Assembly: GCA_903820655.1 (NCBI GenBank)
Contig: CAIJIA010000115.1
Span: forward strand, 1-8,583
Length of the DNA: 8,583 nucleotides
DNA from: an uncultured Chloroflexota bacterium
GTDB lineage: Bacteria > Chloroflexota > Limnocylindria > Limnocylindrales > Limnocylindraceae
Direction: 5' to 3'
The notes under the pieces are model-generated. The model saw only the letters and a program-made list of their open reading frames with translations, ran no database searches and was not told the origin of the DNA. The number at the start of each line of letters is the position of its first letter. Position 1 is the first letter of the stretch. The position numbers were made by a program, and so were the translations under genes. Shown in pieces: positions 5,914 to 8,583 of the stretch.

Positions 5914-6971
5914 CGCGAGGAGCCTGCCCGAGTCTCCATCACGAGGGTGGGAAGGGCCTCGCGCCATCCATCACCCGCTCGCGCTACGGCAACAACCAAA
6001 CCTTCACGAATCCCGCCACGATCAACGGTGACCTCGCGCGCGGTGGTTCGCTGTAGGAGCGCCTCTACGATCGCGATCCCAGCTGGAAGGAGTCGCGCCC
6101 GGCGCTGTGAAATTGCGAAGCGCTCCGCAACCTCTTTTGCCGTGAGCGCCACGAGCCGCTCCCCCATCGCTGCAAGATCTTCGCGTTCAATCGTGCGGCT
6201 AATGAGCGTTGCCGGAACCAGCTTGAGCAGCCGTGTTGCAGTGCCCCCCACCAAGATCAAGCGGTGGACATCTGCGACGGTAAGGTCGGCAAGGGCGATC
6301 TGGGCGTGTCGGCGAAGCTCCTGCCATTCACGTGGACGTGGTGGGTCTTGATACGAGACGCGCGCCAAGAGACGGGCAGATCCAATTGAGACGCCAATCG
6401 CACGTGGAAGTTCCCCAGGATGAAGTTCAACCGCTTCGGTTGAGCCCCCACCAATATCAACGACAAGCTGCGGCACTGAGTGGTCATGTCCGTGGTGGAG
6501 GCCGAGTACGGTGAGGAGCCCCTCCTCCTCATGGGTCAGCACGATTGGCGCAGCAAACTTTGGTCCACGCAGGGCGCGCAGCACACTCTCCTGATCACGG
6601 GCGCGGCGGAATGGCTCCGTCGCAACAACAAACATCTGATCAGCACCCAAGGTGGTTGCTCGCGCACGAAATGCCGCGAGTGCGTCACTAATGGCTGTGG
6701 TGGCCTTGCGCCCAATGGTGCGATCCTGCTCGACCAAGCGACCGAGCTCAATCGGCATCGACTCATCGGCGATCACCTCTTGGCGAACCCCGTCTGAAAC
6801 CGCCACATAGAGGTGGGTGGAATTGGAGCCGATATCGACCACGGCACAGACCCGTGGGATGCCAGCTTGCGAGCTGCCCACCCGGCCGCGGCGGGCCTTG
6901 GGGGTCTGAGGGGCGCCGCCCGAACGCGGCCTCGCCGCGTGAACACTGCGTAAACGCTTCCCTGCCGCCAT
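5910..6971 (-). CDS. ppx: Exopolyphosphatase, Ppx/GppA family
   Basis: The 353-residue protein belongs to the ASKHA-fold Ppx/GppA phosphatases, which remove terminal phosphates from polyP or the 5' phosphate of pppGpp. The phosphate-1 motif DIGSNS is at 46-51, the ATEPFRRARD segment (usually ATSALREA.N) at 117-126, the catalytic-glutamate region HEEEG at 147-151, the phosphate-2 motif DIGGGSTE at 172-179, a GGTATRL block near 242-248, and the closing DRGGIREGL at 317-325. Its length matches the short bacterial Ppx that lacks the C-terminal HD domain of E. coli PPX. The first 40 residues form a strongly basic extension with about ten Arg/Lys and no acidic residue. ATG 6971 is supported by a TAGGAT exactly six bases upstream; the next usable start, GTG at residue 44, would cut into the phosphate-1 strand. 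It is divergent from phoU. PolyP as substrate is favoured by context; pppGpp remains possible. Confidence 0.92.
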   Translation of the reverse strand: MAAGKRLRSVHAARPRSGGAPQTPKARRGRVGSSQAGIPRVCAVVDIGSNSTHLYVAVSDGVRQEVIADESMPIELGRLVEQDRTIGRKATTAISDALAAFRARATTLGADQMFVVATEPFRRARDQESVLRALRGPKFAAPIVLTHEEEGLLTVLGLHHGHDHSVPQLVVDIGGGSTEAVELHPGELPRAIGVSIGSARLLARVSYQDPPRPREWQELRRHAQIALADLTVADVHRLILVGGTATRLLKLVPATLISRTIEREDLAAMGERLVALTAKEVAERFAISQRRARLLPAGIAIVEALLQRTTAREVTVDRGGIREGLVVAVARAGDGWREALPTLVMETRAGSSR

Positions 6972-6977
6972 TCGCGC

Positions 6978-6983
6978 ATCCTA
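6978..6983 (-). promoter_or_regulatory. Putative -10 element of ppx, leaderless geometry
   Basis: Read on the minus strand, TAGGAT ends exactly six bases before ATG 6971, the same spacing as for trxB, DUF971 and CYTH. A GTTCAC (6992-6987 on this strand), the core of the actinobacterial PHO unit, lies three bases upstream of the hexamer, but no second copy occurs 11 bp away. No -35 consensus is seen. Confidence 0.6.
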
Positions 6984-7006
6984 GCCGTGAACGGAGATTC
7001 CCTCTT

Positions 7007-7022
7007 GGCGGGGCTGGGGCGG
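7007..7022 (+). other. G-rich tract in the ppx-phoU divergent promoter
   Basis: The 16 bases GGCGGGGCTGGGGCGG directly precede the phoU -10. They contain four G runs (2, 4, 4, 2) with loops of one or two bases, compatible with a two-tetrad quadruplex, and are nearly mirror-symmetric. They fill the region where a -35 would be expected. Function is unknown; in a high-GC genome such a tract may be incidental. Confidence 0.4.
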
Positions 7023-7028
7023 TAGGAT
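7023..7028 (+). promoter_or_regulatory. Putative -10 element of phoU-sixA
   Basis: TAGGAT, the same hexamer as for ppx but facing the other way, lies 39 bases from it. Transcription would start near 7035, giving a leader of about 27 bases before ATG 7062. The -35 regions of the two divergent promoters overlap, so one bound protein could control both genes. Confidence 0.5.
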
Positions 7029-7052
7029 GTGAACCAATTACTTGAGCAGCTC

Positions 7053-7058
7053 GGAGGG
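7053..7058 (+). promoter_or_regulatory. Shine-Dalgarno sequence that decides the phoU start
   Basis: GGAGGG lies three bases before ATG 7062. It is the clearest ribosome binding site in the window and favours ATG 7062 over the in-frame GTG 7029, which abuts the putative -10 and would be upstream of the transcript. Confidence 0.65.
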
Positions 7059-7061
7059 AAA

Positions 7062-7811
7062 ATGCCAACTGGAGACGATCAGGGTCGAGTCGAGAGCGAG
7101 ATCCAGGAGATCCTCGCGCGCACCGCGTCCGACGGGGCCACTGCGGCGCCACAGGGTGCCCGCGAGCCGCTCGACCGCGAGCTGCGCAACATCAAGGAGA
7201 CCGTTATCCGCATGGGGAGCATGGCGGAGGCGGCGATCCGTGACGCCCTCGATGCGCTCGTCACCCACAACGCAGAGAAGGCCACGTCGGTAATCATCGG
7301 CGATCGAAAGATCAACGATATGCAGCACGAGGTCATTACCGCCATCACCACGACCATCGCCACACAGAGCCCGGTGGCACGTGACCTGCGCAACCTTTTG
7401 ATGATGAACCACGTCGTCTATGAGCTTGAGCGTATCGGTGACCATGCCGCCTCCGTCGCGAAGATCGCCGTCCAGCTCGCCCCAGAGCCAGCGCTGCAGC
7501 GCTACCTGCACCTTCCCGAGATTGGCGAGCTGGCAGCCACCCAGCTCCACGGCATCTTGATGGCGCTCGTCGACGTTGACCCGGTTCGCGCCCGCGAGGT
7601 AGCGGTCAGCGACGATCAGATCGACGCACTCTATCGACAGTCATTCGATGAGTGCATCCGCCTGATGGAGGCCGACAAGTCAAACGTTGCTCGCGGCACG
7701 CGACTGCTCTTTGCTGCGCACTACCTTGAGCGTATCGGCGACCGCACCACGAACATCGCCGAAGACATTGTCTACCTTGCCTCGGGAGAGGTTGAGGACC
7801 TCAATCCTTGA
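7062..7811 (+). CDS. phoU: Phosphate signalling protein PhoU
   Basis: The 249-residue helical protein has two PhoU repeats, each a three-helix bundle. Repeat 1 carries ELERIGDHA (E123, D127) and repeat 2 carries YLERIGDRTTNIAEDIVYL (E223, D227, N231); these ExxxDxxxN motifs bind multinuclear metal clusters in PhoU structures. The first motif has Ser131 where Asn is usual, while the second is canonical. PhoU restrains phosphate uptake through Pst and keeps the PhoR-type kinase inactive when phosphate is plentiful. About 34 mostly polar residues come before the first repeat, somewhat more than usual. No pst transporter genes lie in this window; instead the gene heads a two-gene unit with sixA and is divergent from ppx, which suggests a polyP or cytoplasmic phosphate homeostasis role. 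The start is set by the GGAGGG site; GTG 7029 would add 11 residues. Confidence 0.94.
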   Translation: MPTGDDQGRVESEIQEILARTASDGATAAPQGAREPLDRELRNIKETVIRMGSMAEAAIRDALDALVTHNAEKATSVIIGDRKINDMQHEVITAITTTIATQSPVARDLRNLLMMNHVVYELERIGDHAASVAKIAVQLAPEPALQRYLHLPEIGELAATQLHGILMALVDVDPVRAREVAVSDDQIDALYRQSFDECIRLMEADKSNVARGTRLLFAAHYLERIGDRTTNIAEDIVYLASGEVEDLNP

Positions 7812-8332
7812 CTTCGGAACGCGCAGCTTCAACCACCGAGTCGAAGCGCCTCTACATCGTTCGCCACGCCGACGCTGGTGATCCCTCCGAATGGATCGGC
7901 CCCGACGCAGAGCGGCCACTCAGCTCAAAGGGGGTCAAGCAGGCCGCCCGACTTGCGGCGGCGCTCGTTGCCGCTGGCACGAACGTTGGATCACTGCGTA
8001 CCTCGCCAGCTCGTCGCTGCACCGAAACCTGCGCCGTTATTGCCGCAGCGCTAGAGACGACTGCCACCATTGATGAGAACCTCGCCGACGGCCCAACTGC
8101 GGCGCATGTCGCCAAGCTCCTCGCTCGACGCGGTCACGACGCCCTCCTTCTCGTCGGGCACCAGCCCCACCTTGGCAATCTGATCACCGAGCTAACCGGT
8201 ATTGCCTCCATACCTGTTGAGAAGGGGTCAATGATCCGCATCGACATCGCGGCCCCGTATTCGCCTGGGAGCGGCCGCCTTGTTGCGCTCGTTCCCCCCG
8301 CGCACCTTCGCGCTCCGAAGAGCGAGCGTTAG
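7808..8332 (+). CDS. sixA: SixA-type histidine phosphatase (phosphoglycerate mutase-like fold)
   Basis: The 174-residue protein belongs to branch 1 of the histidine phosphatase superfamily. The catalytic RHA triplet is at 19-21 in LYIVRHADAG (nucleophile H20), the SPARRCTET block at 66-74 gives the phosphate-binding Arg, and the second histidine is H118 in LLVGHQPHL. Short length and the RHADA form of the motif point to SixA, a phosphohistidine phosphatase that acts on HPt domains in E. coli, rather than to mutases. The start must be TTG 7808, overlapping the phoU stop (TTGA): a stop in this frame at 7793-7795 and the absence of ATG or GTG before the catalytic strand leave no alternative, and a GAGG at 7795-7798 is suitably placed. 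Translation is therefore coupled to phoU. No HPt domain is encoded in the window, so the target is unknown. Confidence 0.87.
   Translation: MTSERAASTTESKRLYIVRHADAGDPSEWIGPDAERPLSSKGVKQAARLAAALVAAGTNVGSLRTSPARRCTETCAVIAAALETTATIDENLADGPTAAHVAKLLARRGHDALLLVGHQPHLGNLITELTGIASIPVEKGSMIRIDIAAPYSPGSGRLVALVPPAHLRAPKSER
8329..8332. other. Interlocked convergent stop codons, sixA and downstream minus-strand gene
   Basis: TTAG holds TAG for sixA on the plus strand (8330-8332) and TAA for the minus-strand gene (8331-8329), a second tail-to-tail overlap of four bases with no room for a terminator. Confidence 0.85.
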
Positions 8333-8583
8333 CGCTTCGCCGCGCGAGCGGCAGTCGCCCCTTCGCCCTCAACACAGAGGGCAGTGAGACGCAGGTCACT
8401 CGCCCATGCGGCACCCTCGACGCTCCGGAGCGTCCAGGCCGCAACCTCGAGCTCTGCATCGCGCAAGCGGCTGATGTTCGCGTCGTTCAGAAGTTCCATT
8501 GCGACAGATACCCCGACGCAGCCGAGTACCGTCGCCTGCTCCACCTCTGCAACGGTTTCAGCGTTCAGCCAACGCGACCAGTC
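8329..8583 (-). CDS. Probable glycerophosphodiester phosphodiesterase, C-terminal part (start lies outside the window)
   Basis: The minus-strand frame is open from the window edge to TAA 8331-8329, giving 84 residues. The stretch ISRLRDAELEVAAWTLRSVE resembles the end of the GDPD TIM barrel, where a helix followed by a strand ending in a WT(V/L) motif precedes E/D-rich residues. It then reads LTALCVEGEGA, in place of the usual GVDGIITDRP strand. The catalytic His and Glu residues would be in the missing N-terminal part and cannot be checked. Such enzymes split glycerophosphodiesters into glycerol 3-phosphate and an alcohol and are often used in phosphate scavenging, which suits the neighbourhood. 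The open frame reaches the end of the window, so the GTG at 8544 is not the start. The assignment rests on one motif region and is moderate. Confidence 0.55.
   Translation of the reverse strand, partial: DWSRWLNAETVAEVEQATVLGCVGVSVAMELLNDANISRLRDAELEVAAWTLRSVEGAAWASDLRLTALCVEGEGATAARAAKR

Noticed and set aside
7029..7061. GTG 7029 as phoU start
   Set aside because: It abuts the putative -10 hexamer and so would precede the transcript, while ATG 7062 has a GGAGGG upstream. It is not excluded if the -10 is wrong.
8329..8544. A separate 71-residue gene on the minus strand starting at GTG 8544
   Set aside because: The frame continues open to the edge of the window with DWSRWLNAETVAEV before the GTG, so this is the end of a longer gene.

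Overview
The window comes from a high-GC bacterial chromosome that encodes coenzyme F420 synthesis. This points to Actinomycetota or Chloroflexota, but the sequence alone does not separate them. Coding density is very high: genes abut or overlap, and there is no sign of a mobile element, CRISPR array, rRNA or tRNA. All intergenic gaps are under 100 bp.

Layout. (1) 1-294 +: the C-terminal end of F420-0:L-glutamate ligase (CofE). (2) 334-2828 +: thioredoxin reductase, then a sensorless cytoplasmic histidine kinase, then an OmpR/PhoB-family response regulator. The kinase starts on the codon right after the trxB stop and in the same frame; kinase and regulator overlap as ATGA. (3) 2899-5913 +: a DUF971 cysteine-motif protein, polyphosphate kinase (ATGA overlap) and a stand-alone CYTH-domain protein. 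(4) 5910-6971 -: an exopolyphosphatase (Ppx/GppA), convergent with the CYTH gene and divergent from phoU. (5) 7062-8332 +: PhoU and a SixA-type histidine phosphatase with overlapping stop and start codons. (6) 8329-8583 -: the C-terminal end of a probable glycerophosphodiester phosphodiesterase, convergent with sixA.

Biology. From the CYTH gene outward this is a phosphate and polyphosphate locus: PPK makes polyP, Ppx removes it, the CYTH protein probably binds or hydrolyses tri/polyphosphate, PhoU links phosphate status to signalling, and the phosphodiesterase would release phosphate esters. The adjacent two-component pair is a plausible, unproven, Pho-type regulator. A degenerate array resembling the actinobacterial PHO box (GTTCACC units about 11 bp apart) lies just upstream of the DUF971-ppk promoter.

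The strongest non-coding signal is promoter architecture. In front of five genes (trxB, the response regulator, DUF971, CYTH, and ppx on the minus strand) a TANNNT-like -10 hexamer ends exactly 6 bases before the ATG, so transcription should start at the start codon and give leaderless mRNAs. phoU differs: its -10 lies 33 bases before the ATG and a Shine-Dalgarno sequence follows. The remaining genes (kinase, ppk, sixA) start on or next to the previous stop codon. Both convergent gene pairs end in interlocked stop codons that share a TA dinucleotide.
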